Part shown: piece by piece, positions 47,870-59,190 of the stretch
How the letters are laid out: each line of letters starts with the position of its first letter
How positions within the stretch are numbered: position 1 is the first letter of the stretch
Made by a program: the position numbers and the translations under genes
DNA from: Sweltsa coloradensis
Taxonomy: Eukaryota > Arthropoda > Insecta > Plecoptera > Chloroperlidae
DNA: 64,000 nt
Direction: 5' to 3'
Assembly (NCBI GenBank): GCA_024449915.1
Contig: JAMZAV010000784.1
Location: forward strand, 620,001 to 684,000
The notes under the pieces: generated by a model
What the model saw: the letters and a program-made list of their open reading frames with translations, nothing else
What the model was told of the DNA's origin: nothing
The model's database searches: none

Positions 47870-48090
47870 GTATACACATAGATTTAACCGGTGTGACCCT
47901 CTGTGGATAGGACAATTGTGAAGGGATGTCCGAGGGCTATTTAAGAGGACTCAATCCCTTGCATTCGCATTAACGACTGAGGAAAACCTCGGAAAAAACT
48001 TCAGTCTGTTTTGCTGGTCTCGACGGGATTCGAACCCCGGACCTCCCGAATCAGAGTCAAGCGCTTAGCGCTGGAGCCAACACTGTTGGT
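47870..48090 (-). mobile_element. SINE-2, full copy with tRNA-like head
   Basis: On the minus strand: gttggctccagcgctaagcg (box A region), gaggtccggggttcgaatcc (box B), cgtcgagaccagc, actgaagttttttccgaggt, then the SINE-2 body through aagggattgagtcctctta and acaattgtcctatcc. Confidence 0.8.
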
Positions 48091-48133
48091 GTATGAAGAA
48101 AATGTATGTATGATTCAGTACACATTAAATAAT

Positions 48134-48840
48134 TAGGGGTGGGCGAACCTAGGTTTTTGACTTTCGAGCCGAACTCAAACTTTTGAACCAAAAATTTTCA
48201 AACTTCGAACTCGAGCCGAACTTTTGAAAATCCATTATTATTCTGTAACAAATAGACATAAAATTAATAAAAAAAGTTATAAAAAATCTTAAATTTAAAT
48301 ATAAAAGCTCAAAATAAAGGCTCCATTTCGTCATAAAAAATTCAATTAATTCAAACTATTTTTTCAAATTTTGCGTATTTTCAAATTTCCCGCCGTTAAA
48401 TTTCAATAATGTTGGTACTTCGTAGATCAAGAAGCAAAACTTCTAGTTTGTGTTTGTTATGTTGCCGACCCTGCACGACGAGTGTGAATTGTGACGATCG
48501 AGCCAATCACAGATGCGCACCGCCTTCTAAAGTTCTAACAGATAGCTTCGTCGTGACGTCATGGCGTGACAAAACGAGAACTTTTCAAGGCGCTGGAACT
48601 TGGAAAATCAGCTGTTAGAAATATCCAGTATGGCGATTGCTGCTTTGTTGTTTTATTACGCGAACGATGTATAAAATCAGTTTTTGGCGTGTTTTTGGCG
48701 TAATTTCAAGACGAAGTTCGTTTAAAGTTCGAAGTTTTGATAAAAACCGAACTCGAGCTTAAAAAGTCGAGCCCGAGCCGAGCCGAACTTCAAAAAAAGC
48801 TCGGCTCGGGCTCGAGTTTTCGAACGTTCGCCCACCCCTA
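48134..48840. mobile_element. Non-autonomous hAT-type element, 8-bp target duplication TAAATAAT
   Basis: Inverted ends taggggtgggcgaacct and ...cgttcgcccacccccta-type (taggggtgggcga / tcgcccacccccta, one C fewer at the right). TAAATAAT is perfect at 48126-48133 and 48841-48848. Subterminal clusters of ctcgagccgaac words sit at both ends. The middle is GC-richer and holds an open frame (48409-48618) without a recognisable domain; no transposase. Confidence 0.92.
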
Positions 48841-48848
48841 TAAATAAT

Positions 48849-50825
48849 ATATATACAGTCCTAACTTCAGAAAATCTACTCAGAAAATATTTTTTTTTCA
48901 AGAAAGTTAAATACGTAAAACTGTAAAGAAATGTAAAAAAAGTTTTCATTTTTAAATATTTAGTACTTAAATTGTAAATTTTAAGGAAATTTAACATTTT
49001 GTAGTTAATTGTTTCTTTCCCAAAAATCAATAAATGTGGAGGGTTTCTTCCTCTTCTAATAGAAAACTATTAAAAGTAAATACTATTTAATTTTTCCAAT
49101 TGTAGTGGTATAATACATGTTTAACTGATTTCTATGATGCATGGGAAACTCTTTATGTTTTCGTATGTTGTATAATGTATATGTTATGTATGTGAATATC
49201 TATATCATCTGTTTCATAAAACACTAAATTTACAAACCTTTTAGAAATACAACTTTATTTTATTTTAAACAAAGCTCTGCCTTGAATATCAAAAATTTAA
49301 AATAATTTACATTTATACAAATTACATTTAACAATAAGTAAATTGGTTGCAGATGATGAAAAAATTAAATGAAGTGTGAAGTATGATTTGTTAATGTTAT
49401 GCAATGTAATGTAATGTTGTTAATGCACCGATAGACATCAAGATAGAACATACAGTATCACGCAATACAATAATAAAGTAAAAATATAATAATAAACAAT
49501 ATTATAATTGCTGAAATTATTATACTAGTTGGGTTATATTAAAATAAATTTTTAGTCAAAGCTTAATTTCAACATAACATAGGCCTATTACATTTCTTAC
49601 CTGTACGTTTTACAGGCATACTTGAGATTTACTCGTGTAAACCTTTGCAGTTTTAAAACAAAAATTGTCAATAAAGAATAAATAATAATATTTGTCCTAG
49701 AATATAATAAAATACAATAACTATCACATAATATTCCATATTTTCACCCTAAATGATTTAAAAAGACTCATAAAAATATGAAATATTCATTTACATTTCT
49801 TTGACATTGCACAATGTAGGCCTATTTAAAGTCAACTGGTTTTTGCTAACAGAGGTTTGACATTCTAAGATAGTATCTTACAAGTATAAGATAACATTAT
49901 TGTATCAATGTTATTGAAAAACTGCATTTTATCTTGATGTACTATTTTCTATGCATGATATTGACAACACCAATTGAGATTGTTCCTATGATACAATCTA
50001 ATTTTACAATTTAGAACAAGGTGTTTTGTTGAAATCAAGTACTATATAAAAGACGAGTTGGTATTTTTTAATTTATTATTCTCCAGTTTTTAGCTGGGGG
50101 GGGTATCTCTACTAGAAAGTACCGGCACAGGTAAGATTAATTTAGCATGTTTTTTTACTTCTGCCATTGTTTCTACAATGGATGAATATCAAATTTGACA
50201 TGGTTGTTAATTGTTATCAAAGATTAGTCATGTTGTTATGCATGGATTTATTAATAGCGTAGATATTCCATTACGTTTTTGTTTGAGCTTTAAAATTATA
50301 AAAAAAAAAATCCTGACTAAGATTTTACAATTCACACAGATAATAAAATATACCATGTCCCAATCAATAAATGACAATAATGTTGTATATGGCAAAATTG
50401 TTACTTGTTTATTATTTTTTACACTCACTCAAATTATAAATGATTGCTAGATTACCAATCTTTACATAGTATTTTTATTATTTATCACTGTTGTTCGGAC
50501 AAAAGGTTACTATGTATACTACGCACACATATTTTTGGGGTTATCTAAGTTGATTTGTTATACTATTTAAATTCCAAAGTTTCGAGCTGAATTCTGCCTG
50601 CCCATTTTCAAGGAAATGAAAACATTTTTTAACGGGGAAATATGCTATTTCAATCTCAAATGTATTATATTAATATTACACCCGGACTTTGAAGCGAGAG
50701 CTGCTTTCTACGGCTAATTCTATGTCCCATTCATGATTGTCAACCTTAGGGCAACAATGTCCCCTTTATTCATGATATTTGTATACGATAGTCATAAATG
50801 AAATGTGCCACCTCTGTGTCCTAGA
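48849..50825. other. Intergenic AT-rich stretch between Rpn2 and the lectin
   Basis: No gene or bounded repeat is recognised. The word taggcctat appears at 49580 and 49817. The lectin promoter and any 5' UTR exon should lie in the right part. Confidence 0.4.
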
Positions 50826-50987
50826 ATGTTGCTACTGGTCTTGTCTCTGGTGTTGTGCGCCTGCGCCAATGGTCGGGTGGTTGAGGAGGACAAAGTGGCC
50901 CACTCCTTACTCAAGTACAACGCATATGCAGGCGCTGGCAGCTACTTTGTTGATCCATTTCCTAAGACTTGGCCAGAGGCTTCTAAG
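50826..50987 (+). CDS. Lectin exon 1 (coding part)
   Basis: Encodes the signal peptide and the first 54 residues to TWPEASK, donor gtattg. The ATG at 50826 follows ctgtgtcctaga. That cctag could be an acceptor, so a 5' UTR intron is possible. Starting at this Met gives a clean signal peptide. Confidence 0.9.
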
Positions 50988-52101
50988 GTATTGTTATTTA
51001 TAGTCACTAGTTTATGGTATGTGCAAAGCACAGAATTGCAATCGTCAAAGAAAAAAGCAAAGAATAGAATTACTACACCTATGAGAAGACTGTGTTTTGT
51101 TTTGGTTGTTTTATGACAGGAGGACAAACGACAACATCAAAATGCCAATTTTCTCAAATTTCTGGATCAAAAAAATTGAAAAATTCGTATTAAGTCACAG
51201 CTACAAGACATAATTTTTTAAACTGTCATTTTAGTATAGTATTATGGTAAAAATATATATTATCTGGTAAAAGAATTTTTTGGGGGTAATAGCCCCTTTA
51301 AGAAATCCGCGACGGCCACTGGTTCATGTCAATGTCAATGTCCCTTATTGGGCCTATCTTAAATTCTATTTTATTTTTTATTTTATCTGTAGGCCTATAC
51401 TTTTTTCCCCTCAAACACACTTGCAGAAACATTCTAGCAAAACCAGCAATCCTTGACCTGCTTCGTATTGGAACTCTCTACCTGATGATGTAAAGATCAA
51501 CTTTCAGGCATTTCAATGTTGATGTTAAAATCGATTTCAACACTAATTTTAGAAAACTTATTTTAAATCAAGTTTAGCCTATATATATATTATATATATA
51601 GCCACCAAATTAAGTTCACCATTATTTTGATCTCCGTTCACAATATCTATTTTAACAACTTTTAAAGTGTTGGTATTTGTATTTCATAATGATGTGGTTT
51701 CAAGAGGTATAGCGTAGGCATAGTAAGTTAGACACTCTTTGTGGCCCGTTTCTAATTGTCCATGAAGTTGTTAATTTACAATTGTTACATTCTTACTCAT
51801 TTTTATGCAATCACAACTCGATAGGATGCACGATAGAACTTTTAAGAGATCCAGACTAAACCTCTGCGTTCAGCGTAAAAACCTAGTATTCTCGAGCTCA
51901 GCCAACAGTCTCGTCTGTTTTGTTATTATCTTCCAGGTTTGCAAAATGTTAAATGGACACCTGGCTTACCCCGAGACGGCTGCCGAACTAGCTGTTTTGG
52001 AGAGTATCTTGGTCGAATACAACATATCCTTTGCCCACATTGGATTTCACGACCTGTTTGTAGAGGGCAAATATATCACTGTTCAAGGTAAGGATGAGAT
52101 G

Positions 52102-52132
<31 letters not shown>

Positions 52133-55100
52133 ATACAATAATTATTTCTTATTTAGTGTCTACCCACTCAGTCACAAAACTGGATTTTAGTGGGGGGACA
52201 TTTAATCTAAACCCACAAAATCGACAACCAAACAATGACCTACTAGATATATATTATATTAACAGTGTATTTATCAAGGTTTATATAAGCCTATCCACTC
52301 AACACAATTAAAGTTTAGTGAAAAATCTCTCCTGAAGATAAGTCCATGTTGTCTGTCAATCAGTGAATGGTGTTAGCTACAGCTATAGAGCTACTCATCC
52401 TAAGCCAAGCTGTGGTGAGCTATTAACCCTGGCACCTTATACGGACGGCTAGCAGAGATAAGGTGTCGTCCAGACATAATGAAATTGAAAATTAATTTCA
52501 ACGCAGGGGGGACGAAGGGAGTTTTAACAAAGCGATTGTAAATTTTGTTGAGGAACACACATTTCTTCTGGGTGAAAAATGGGTTAGAACACCTAAAATC
52601 ACTTCAGAGGAAATAGGACACATTTGGCAGCTAGCAAATAGCTATTCGCTCAGCCAAGATGCATCCGACGTATTTGAAACTTTGCAAAGTTGTCAATAAA
52701 GCATACATGGACAGCCCTACAGTCATAGATTTTCAAAATTTCACCTTGATCAGCAAGAAAAAAATCACGAATATAGTTAATTTTGGATTTTTGAAAACAA
52801 AATCGAAATTCGTAAAAACTGATTTGTTTTTTAGAAATTATTTAGAGCCCTTTTTTACCAATTTTGGGAGATATGATCAAAATTTAAAACACTTGTGATG
52901 TCAGTCAATAACAACAATAATAAATCATTCATTCATTCAATCAACCAATCAATCAATAGCAACGAGGCACAAAATAAATTTTAATGTTCTTTCGAATTAG
53001 CCTTGTTGATTCTTGCGATGTCCGCGGATGGAATCATGTCCAGCTTGATTGATCGGTGTTTCTTACTTAAACATGCCAGTCTCCAGTTGGTTCACTCGTT
53101 AGTGGTGTCGGTACTTGCATGGTTGGCTTGGTCTGCTTTCAATTTAATATCCCCCACTGAAAATAAGTTTTGCAACTGAGTGGGTAGACTCTAAATACCT
53201 TTTTTTTATGAATTTGAATAAATTCATAACGCAGCATCATAATTTACAGATCAGCTCCTCAGTGGTCTGGAGTATGCCGTTCCCTGGTCACCGGGAGAAC
53301 CGAACGGCGGAGACAATGCAAACTGTGGGGTACTGGGTACTCGGGGCCTTAATGATGCCGGTTGCAATGACATATATCCGGCCATCTGTGAGGAGAGAGA
53401 CCCGTGAGTTATTTATTATTTATTTATTTATTGTTGTAAGTCTTGTACACCACTTACCCCCGTTTTAAAATTCACAACCTGAAGCGGATATCCCCCACCC
53501 CCATGACATTCCGATTTTGATGCGTAGCTAATTAATTATTATATCACCTATGATGTAATTTTTTATTTTAAACCAAATAAAATGGAACGTTGAAGAAAGA
53601 GGGAAATCATGGGAAAGAATTAATGAAGAAAGACTCTGGGAGGATAGAAAGAAATGGAGAGAACTGGTAGAAATGCCTGTCATAGAAGACATCGAAGTAG
53701 ATGAGGAGGTGTTGAGCCTGGCTAGCAAACACTGAAAGTCCACAGCCCGAGAAATTGGTGATACTTCACCCCCCGACCTGACTTATGTTGGAACCGGGTG
53801 TTTGATTATTAACATAGTTTTAGACCGTTGGAAGTTGCAAAATCGCAAATTTTGTCACCAAACAATTTAAGATTGTTAATATCTCGTGAACTAACGGTTG
53901 AATGAAAAACACCTTAGAACAAAAAATTATTTAAAATTATTTTTTGTTAAAAAATTTTTTGTGTTTGTTCAAAGTAAAAAATGGGTAAATTTGTAACTTA
54001 AAAAAAATTGTATTGGTTTGTATCCAAATTAAACGACTTTGTTTATTGTTGGTGGGTGAGACACAGTTTTGCGGTAGGTTGACTAACGTATTGTCCCCAG
54101 GTTGAGCGAAGGCGGCTCCCTAGGCTACCAGCGGCTCGGGCAGTACGGCCTCTACAAGATGATGAAGGTTAACGTGGCTTGGCCCGAGGCGGTGGATTTC
54201 TGTCGGGATCAGGGCTCACACCTGTGGATCGTCAACTCAGCGGACGAACTTGCTGCCGTCTACGACCACTACGATACTCGAGACACCTTCTGGACTGGCG
54301 CTCACCATCTCTACGAGGACCGGTTCTTCATGACGATATTTGGTATTGTATTTTTCTCTCTACAAAGGAACAGCTCAGTTTATACTGTGACTGAACAATA
54401 ATACGAAAATATTTCCTCCGAGTTTCAAGTATTATTTCGTTTCCAATAGCTTTCTTATCAGCTCCCAACGGAAGGGTAAAGTAGTATATCAAAAAGGAGT
54501 GTATAAAAGGAGTATAAAAGAAAATCGGGGGTATATATTATATATAGCGTATTGTGCCAAATATAGGCCGACCCTGAATATAAGCCAACCCCTAACTTTT
54601 CTTGTTGAAATATAAAAAAAAAATGCAAAAGCATATGCAAATATTAGCTGGCAAGGGACTTTGAGACTTAAAATAATGAAAAAAGGGTAGGCTTATATTC
54701 AGGACAATACGGTATATTAAAAATAGGAGGCTTGTAAACTTACATACTAAATCTCAAGTAAAAACACAATATACTATGATAAATTGTCAAATAGTAATTA
54801 TTCATAAATGCAGTAATATTATTTTGATAAGAGGAATTCTTTGACCTTGATTTTGAAAAATATTGGGAATGGTATTTTTTTTTTTTTTTTTTTTTATCCT
54901 ATGCCAAAAGCTTGATTTTTCAATCATTTTTCTTCGTGGCTATCCAGTAAATATGTGCTTCCTTCTCTGGCCCGCTCAGGTTATTTGGCACGGCGTCAAT
55001 GTCAGATTTAAGTGCGGCGCAGCTGAAGAGGTGCGCTCTGTCCTGAAAACCCGATGTCCATAGTTTGCAAGTTGCTGGTTCCTTTGTGATTTGAAATCGA

Positions 55101-55897
55101 CTGAGGTGGTGCTGCAGGACGTCATGTCCTGTGGCCAGCCGGAACTGCGCTGTTGCCACCTTTCTTGTCCAGGATTTGTCTGGCCCTTTGAAAACCTCGT
55201 CCCGCCATGGTTTGTGATACATCTTGGCCTCTTGAAGTCTTCCATAGGATGTCTTGAGGCCCTCCTTGGCAAGGTTTTTGGCAGAGTTGTAGGAGATACT
55301 CACCGTGTCAGGGGCAGACTTCTTTGAGCCCAACTTGGCTAGCGCATCAGTCTTCTCGTTGCCCAGGATGTTGCAGTGGCTGGGCACCCATTGAATTTTA
55401 AGCACTTTTCCATGCATCACATTTTTTATTAAACTCTTTTTAAGAGACAGGGAGGCTTCTTCACATTTTTCCATCTGACAGATCTTCTTGATGGCGGCCT
55501 TGCTGTCAGAAATAATGACAAATTTTGTCTTTTTGAGTGGAAAGGTTGGTGTTTCTGCGATTTTCTCTGCTGCTCTGGAGATGGCATTTATTTCTGCATC
55601 AAAAATGCTCGAGCCTGGTGCCATCGGGTGCGCCTCTTCAAAGAAGATGCAATGGAAGCCATATAAGTTTAAATTTAGTTATAACTTATAAATTGTTATT
55701 GTGAGAAGTGGCTGAAGAAATATCATCTTTCTCTGCTTTCAGACGACACTCTGGAGGAAGCCGGCTACTCGACATGGAATCAAGGTGAACCAAGCGGCAG
55801 CAACACTGAGTTCCCCTACGTAGAAATAACCGGTACTGGGATGAAAATCCAGAAGGGAACTCGTTACTTCATCTGTGAATACAACCCACCACACTAG
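50826..55897 (+). CDS. Secreted lectin with two C-type lectin domains, complete, five exons
   Basis: Exons 50826-50987, 51937-52087, 53250-53403, 54101-54342 and 55743-55897 join in frame through GT-AG borders to 288 codons (287 residues). Residues 1-16 (MLLLVLSLVLCACANG) form a signal peptide. CTLD1 (about 30-157) has WPEASKVCKMLNGHLAYPET, WSPGEPNGG, NCGVL and DAGCNDIYPAICE: all four core cysteines and an EPN motif, which in the family gives mannose-type Ca-dependent sugar binding. The usual WND is LND here. CTLD2 (about 161-283) has WPEAVDFCRDQGSHLWIVNS, FWTGAHHL, WNQGEPSG and RYFICEY: it keeps the outer cysteine pair but lacks the inner pair and WND, and has EPS, so it probably binds no Ca/sugar classically. 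The layout fits insect dual-domain immune lectins; role in pathogen recognition is inferred. Confidence 0.93.
51937..52087 (+). CDS. Lectin exon 2
   Basis: Acceptor ttatcttccag, VCKMLNGHLAYPETAAELAV to YITVQ plus one base, donor gtaagg. First core cysteine and the alpha-1/alpha-2 region of CTLD1. Confidence 0.93.
52103..52134. repeat. (AAAT)n microsatellite
   Basis: About 32 bp of taaa units just after exon 2 of the lectin. Confidence 0.95.
52152..53195. mobile_element. Tc1/mariner-like non-autonomous element in lectin intron 2
   Basis: The left end tttagtgtctacccactcag plus t--caaaact--tttt-agtggggg is inverted at the right (cccccactgaaaataagttt, tgcaactgagtgggtagact, ctaaa), with TA on both sides. 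The ~45-bp inverted repeats enclose ~1 kb. An open frame at 52659-52898 has no recognisable transposase motif. Confidence 0.7.
53250..53403 (+). CDS. Lectin exon 3
   Basis: Acceptor cataatttacag, DQLLSGLEYAVPWSPGEPNG to AICEERDP, donor gtgagt. Carries the EPN motif and the last three core cysteines of CTLD1. Confidence 0.95.
53570..53736 (+). pseudogene. LINE ORF2 C-terminal fragment in lectin intron 3
   Basis: Plus frame gives ERGKSWERINEERLWEDRKK then WRELVEMPVIEDIEVDEEVL, matching the ERLWEGRRKWRELV fragment at 36912-37235 (minus). A short 3' end of a non-LTR retrotransposon. Confidence 0.5.
54101..54342 (+). CDS. Lectin exon 4
   Basis: Acceptor cgtattgtccccag, SEGGSLGYQRLGQYGLYKMM to EDRFFMTIF plus one base, donor gtattg. 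Start and middle of CTLD2, including WPEAVDFCRDQGSHLWIVNS. Confidence 0.94.
54545..54716. mobile_element. ~170-bp Tc1/mariner-like MITE in lectin intron 4
   Basis: Left end tagcgtattgtgcc and ccctgaatataagcc; right end ggcttatattcaggacaata cggta, inverse of the left, with TA at both borders. Confidence 0.7.
54875..55685 (-). mobile_element. 5'-truncated LINE, RNase H and C-terminal region, antisense in lectin intron 4
   Basis: The minus-strand frame 55624-54920 (possibly open to ~55680) encodes an RNase HI domain: FDAEINAISRA, VIISDSKAAIKKI, IQWVPSHCNILGNEKTDALA, carrying the D-E-D and (W)VPSH...GNE..D motifs of non-LTR retrotransposons. After it come a basic TYGRLQEAK-like stretch and a C...H...C tail (CKLW...RAHLFSC). 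About 20 bases past the stop is a 21-base A-tract (54875-54895 as T on plus), the poly-A tail of a retrotransposed copy. The 5' part (endonuclease, RT) is missing. The frame is intact, which suggests a recent insertion. Confidence 0.85.
55743..55897 (+). CDS. Lectin exon 5 (terminal)
   Basis: Acceptor ctctgctttcag, DDTLEEAGYSTWNQGEPSGS to RYFICEYNPPH and stop TAG (55895-55897). The end of CTLD2 retains only the final core cysteine. Confidence 0.95.
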
Positions 55898-55966
55898 ATG
55901 TATTCAGCAGTGTTGTGACTAGTATTTAATTTTATTAGATAAATATAAGATAATTCCAAAAGTTTT

Positions 55967-55999
55967 AATAAATACAATAATTAGAAAATTATTAATAAA
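55967..55999 (+). terminator. Lectin polyadenylation signals
   Basis: Two aataaa hexamers at 55967-55972 and 55994-55999, 70-100 bp after the stop. Confidence 0.65.
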
Positions 56000-56770
56000 G
56001 AAGAGATAAAAAAATTCTAGATAAATGTGTTTAGATAAAGATAATAATTATTGAGATTGACGTTTTTTAATTTTTTTTTTCCACAACAGTTTTTTTCAAT
56101 CTATATTTGGAGCCGCCTCTGGCATATTCACAGTAGCATACGATTGATTGGTTAAGAAAATCAAAGATTGAAAATGATGACGGGTATTATACAAATAACG
56201 TGTTGTTACAATTGTTTGAAAAGACCAATGTAGTTTAGTTTAGATTGGAGAAGGGTTGACAGGTTGGAAACCCATAGAGAACATAAGCCAGCCTAAAGGG
56301 CTGGCGTGACAAAACTTTTCACCTTGATGACAACTGCAGCTAATTTTAAAGTTGTTTGGATATTAAATCCACGCGCTTTCGCCTTATGCATATTTTAGAA
56401 TTCTAAGCTCGTGGTGAAAATTGAGAATGGCCACAAGGTCTGACAGTGAAAAGTGAAAATGCTTCATTTGAATAAATTCTGAATAAACATTTTTTTTGGG
56501 ATATCCGGTTTTGAGTACACAAAAAACTAACCATAATAAGTGGGATTCGTGGGAAAACATTCATTCTGAGCTAATGAATCGGGTCATTTAATTATAGAGT
56601 AATCGTAACCTTAGATGACATATTTTTATTTCAACATGTAACAACAGTGTTGTATGTTATTTAATTACTGTAGGCCAATCAAGGATAAAGTTTTTCAAAA
56701 ACAGTCATAGTACAAAACCAAAACTCATAAAAAACATAAACATCATCTGAAAACTGGTGTGCAACCTACA
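56000..56770. other. Intergenic, no recognised feature
   Basis: AT-rich sequence between the convergent lectin and GPALPP1-like genes. Confidence 0.4.
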
Positions 56771-56773
56771 TAG

Positions 56774-57462
56774 GGTTACCAACTTGGGTCAACTAGAATT
56801 CCGGACAAATCCGAATTTTTGTGGCACACAAGGTTTTGGGGCGCAAGCCCAGCCGCCGCGAGGCGAAAATATTTTGGACTCTTTTAACCTTCAAAACAGC
56901 CGGATACGTATTAAAGATTAAATGACTTGGATTATCCAAGTTTAATTCTTCTTTTTAGGAGCGAATTGCTACCAGTTCCATTCACGTTTGCAACAATTCC
57001 GAGCAGGAAAGCACAGGAAAATCGCTCACTGAAGTTCAGTGCCGACACTCTGCCCACGGTCGCTAACAAACGGCACTAATACTAAACTGAAATCTCATGT
57101 TGTAGCGCCTCCCGCCTCGCCAATTGCGCATACCATACAAAGGGGTTAGGGAGGGTATGGGACAGGCAGTCACTAGCATAGAGGTCACGAGCACGACTAG
57201 CTAGGAGTAGGATACAAAAGGGCTACATGAAAGAAAACTAACTTTTATTCAAATTACCAAACCAAATGATGTACCAAATTTTAAAGAGAGAAAAAAACAT
57301 TTAATCACTGCAATATCTAAAATTTCAATAAAATGTAGAAACAAATATGACTTTTCACAAAATCGGACAAAGTGCCGTCCGGAATAAAGGCAATTCTCTT
57401 TCCGGACAAAAGGCATCAAAATACAGGACATGTCCGGAGAAATCGACGGTTGGCAACCTAGA
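56774..57462. mobile_element. DNA-transposon-like element with tagggttaccaac ends
   Basis: Left tagggttaccaacttgggtc, right cgacggttggcaaccta are inverted. Subterminal tccgga/gtccgg words cluster at both ends (ccggacaaatccg; tttccggacaaaaggc; acatgtccggag). No clear target duplication could be read. Non-coding inside. Confidence 0.6.
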
Positions 57463-57623
57463 CACATCAAGTAAATATGGGCTTGAGTTGTTTGAAGTAT
57501 AATGAAAGTTGAAAACAGGGTAGCCCTAGAGTGGTTGATTTAGAGTTTTGAATAAATACAAATTAAAACGATTCTACAACCCCGTGAATGTTGAAAATTA
57601 CAACTTATCAGTATAACTTATCA

Positions 57624-57629
57624 TTTATT
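57624..57629 (-). terminator. Candidate polyadenylation signal for the GPALPP1-like gene
   Basis: aataaa on the minus strand, ~170 bp past the stop at 57800. Confidence 0.4.
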
Positions 57630-57799
57630 AAAAAAAATGAAATCAATATCCAGACTTGGTTTGATATCCAGTTATTTTTACAAATGGGTATTCACTATTC
57701 AGATTTTAAAATCAATGTTTGGCGTATATATCATGACTCATGATGATGATGATGATGATTTGCTCATGATTCATGAGCGAATACGAGAAGTTCGAGAAG

Positions 57800-57958
57800 T
57801 CACAGAAACTTGCTCTCGCCTCGAGAGAATCGGTCGTCGAGGAGCTGGGCTTTCCGTAGTATCGCTTTCTTCTGCGCCTCGTCAAAACGATTTGCTTGGA
57901 GATCGAGGTTTCTGTCGAACGGACGTCGTTCTTTGGCTTTGCCGTCTTCTTCCTCTTT
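57800..57958 (-). CDS. Gpalpp1: GPALPP1-like (DUF3752) protein, terminal exon
   Basis: On the minus strand acceptor ttttgtgtcccgtcag precedes 52 codons KEEEDGKAKERRPFDRNLDL, QANRFDEAQKKAILRKAQLL, DDRFSRGESKFL and stop TGA. The ERRPFDR..DL..NRFDEAQKKA...RFS.G...FL pattern is the conserved C-terminal end of GPALPP motif proteins, nuclear proteins of poorly known function. Upstream exons lie to the right, beyond the gypsy insertion or outside the window. The exon is convergent with the lectin, about 1.9 kb between stops. The family match is from memory of the motif. Confidence 0.65.
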   Translation of the reverse strand, partial: KEEEDGKAKERRPFDRNLDLQANRFDEAQKKAILRKAQLLDDRFSRGESKFL

Positions 57959-57959
57959 C

Positions 57960-58786
57960 TGACGGGACACAAAATTATAACAATATTTAAGCATTATTTA
58001 GTTTCAAAACTTGATTTATCAGTTGCAACAAGTGGTTTACAAGAGATTGGTATATCAAGCTACAACAGTTAACATTATAGGTACTGGTCCTGGTCCACAC
58101 TAATGATAGCTTCATCCACATTCAAATTTAATTGTTAGTATTTCCTAACAAGTAATTTTTTCATGAGGTTGGCAGAAAAGAGCACAACTCCAAACAAACA
58201 ATAAACTTGGCACAATTCTTTGTATGCACGTGACGACATAATCATTGTTGGCTGACATATTGCCGTACATCAGGGATTGCCTTCTCAGAATATAGCAGCC
58301 ATATTCCTGTACACGAAGGCATTGTTGAAGACGAACTAATACCAAACAAGTAGCCAACAACGAGTATTAAAATGGTTCTTTCTTAGCAAATTAGTTCACT
58401 TTTACAATAATATTCAAATTAAATGTTGCTGCTAGTAGGCCTATGCGTAATACTGGTAAGCTACAATTTTGCAAATAATGATTCAATACCACAGCATAGG
58501 GGCCATAGGCTAATTTTTTCTAAATTTTATTTATCGGGAAACACTCTAGTATGTGCAACTAATTGATTGATTATATGGAATATTTGTTATGAAAATGGCA
58601 TCAATCAACAATTTTTTTTTAAAGTCTTGATCAGCGGCCAAGTCCTAATTTGTACTGACTTATCTACAAGGTGGTGGTAAAATTTATTCATATATGATGC
58701 GTAGATAGCCTAGATATGGCAGAAGATGTCACGAGTATTTTTACTATAAGCACAAGGAAAAATAGATGCTGGCCATGATTTGGTAC
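57960..58786. other. Intron of the GPALPP1-like gene, no exon recognised
   Basis: The minus frame 58145-58360 has no recognisable domain. A taggcctat word is at 58436. Confidence 0.35.
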
Positions 58787-59029
58787 TGTAGTGACCTACT
58801 TTATCTACTAATTGTACAACCTGACATTTTACTTATTTAGAAGGCTGTGACTTCCAACCACCAGCCAATTGTTTGTTAGATCATTGTTGAGTAAAAAGAC
58901 AAATGAAGGTCTAACTCTCTCAACTGCTGGTTTGGAAGCAGGTGTGTTTTCTCGGTAGTCCTTTCAATGTGAAACTCAATAAATGTTATTATTAGCTTAC
59001 TCGAATAATGTATCATTATGACTTCCACA
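58787..59029 (+). repeat. Gypsy 5' LTR
   Basis: 243 bp, TGT...ACA ends (tgtagtgacctactttatct to acttccaca). Contains aataaa (caataaatgttatt). Differs from the 3' LTR by three substitutions, three one-base indels and a 7-base gap. Confidence 0.95.
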
Positions 59030-59030
59030 G

Positions 59031-59048
59031 TGGTGACACCGACGTGAT
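59031..59048 (+). promoter_or_regulatory. Primer binding site, tRNA-Trp type
   Basis: tggtgacaccgacgtgat sits one base after the LTR and equals the complement of a tRNA-Trp 3' end at 17 of 18 positions. Confidence 0.75.
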
Positions 59049-59190
59049 CTATCAACGAGGTAGGACAATGAACATTTCAAAAGTTCTGATGGAAGTTCAG
59101 TTTCATTATTATTTTTTTTGGTGTGTGAAGGCATTTTTTATGTTTCGTGTTGCTCATCAAAATCTTATTCCATACTAACACAAATCACAC

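Noticed and set aside
48409..48618. Cys-rich 69-codon frame inside the hAT-type element
   Set aside because: No recognisable zinc-finger spacing or transposase motif; probably chance in a GC-richer patch.
52659..52898. 79-codon frame in the Tc1-like element as a transposase remnant
   Set aside because: No DDE/D or helix-turn-helix motif could be identified.
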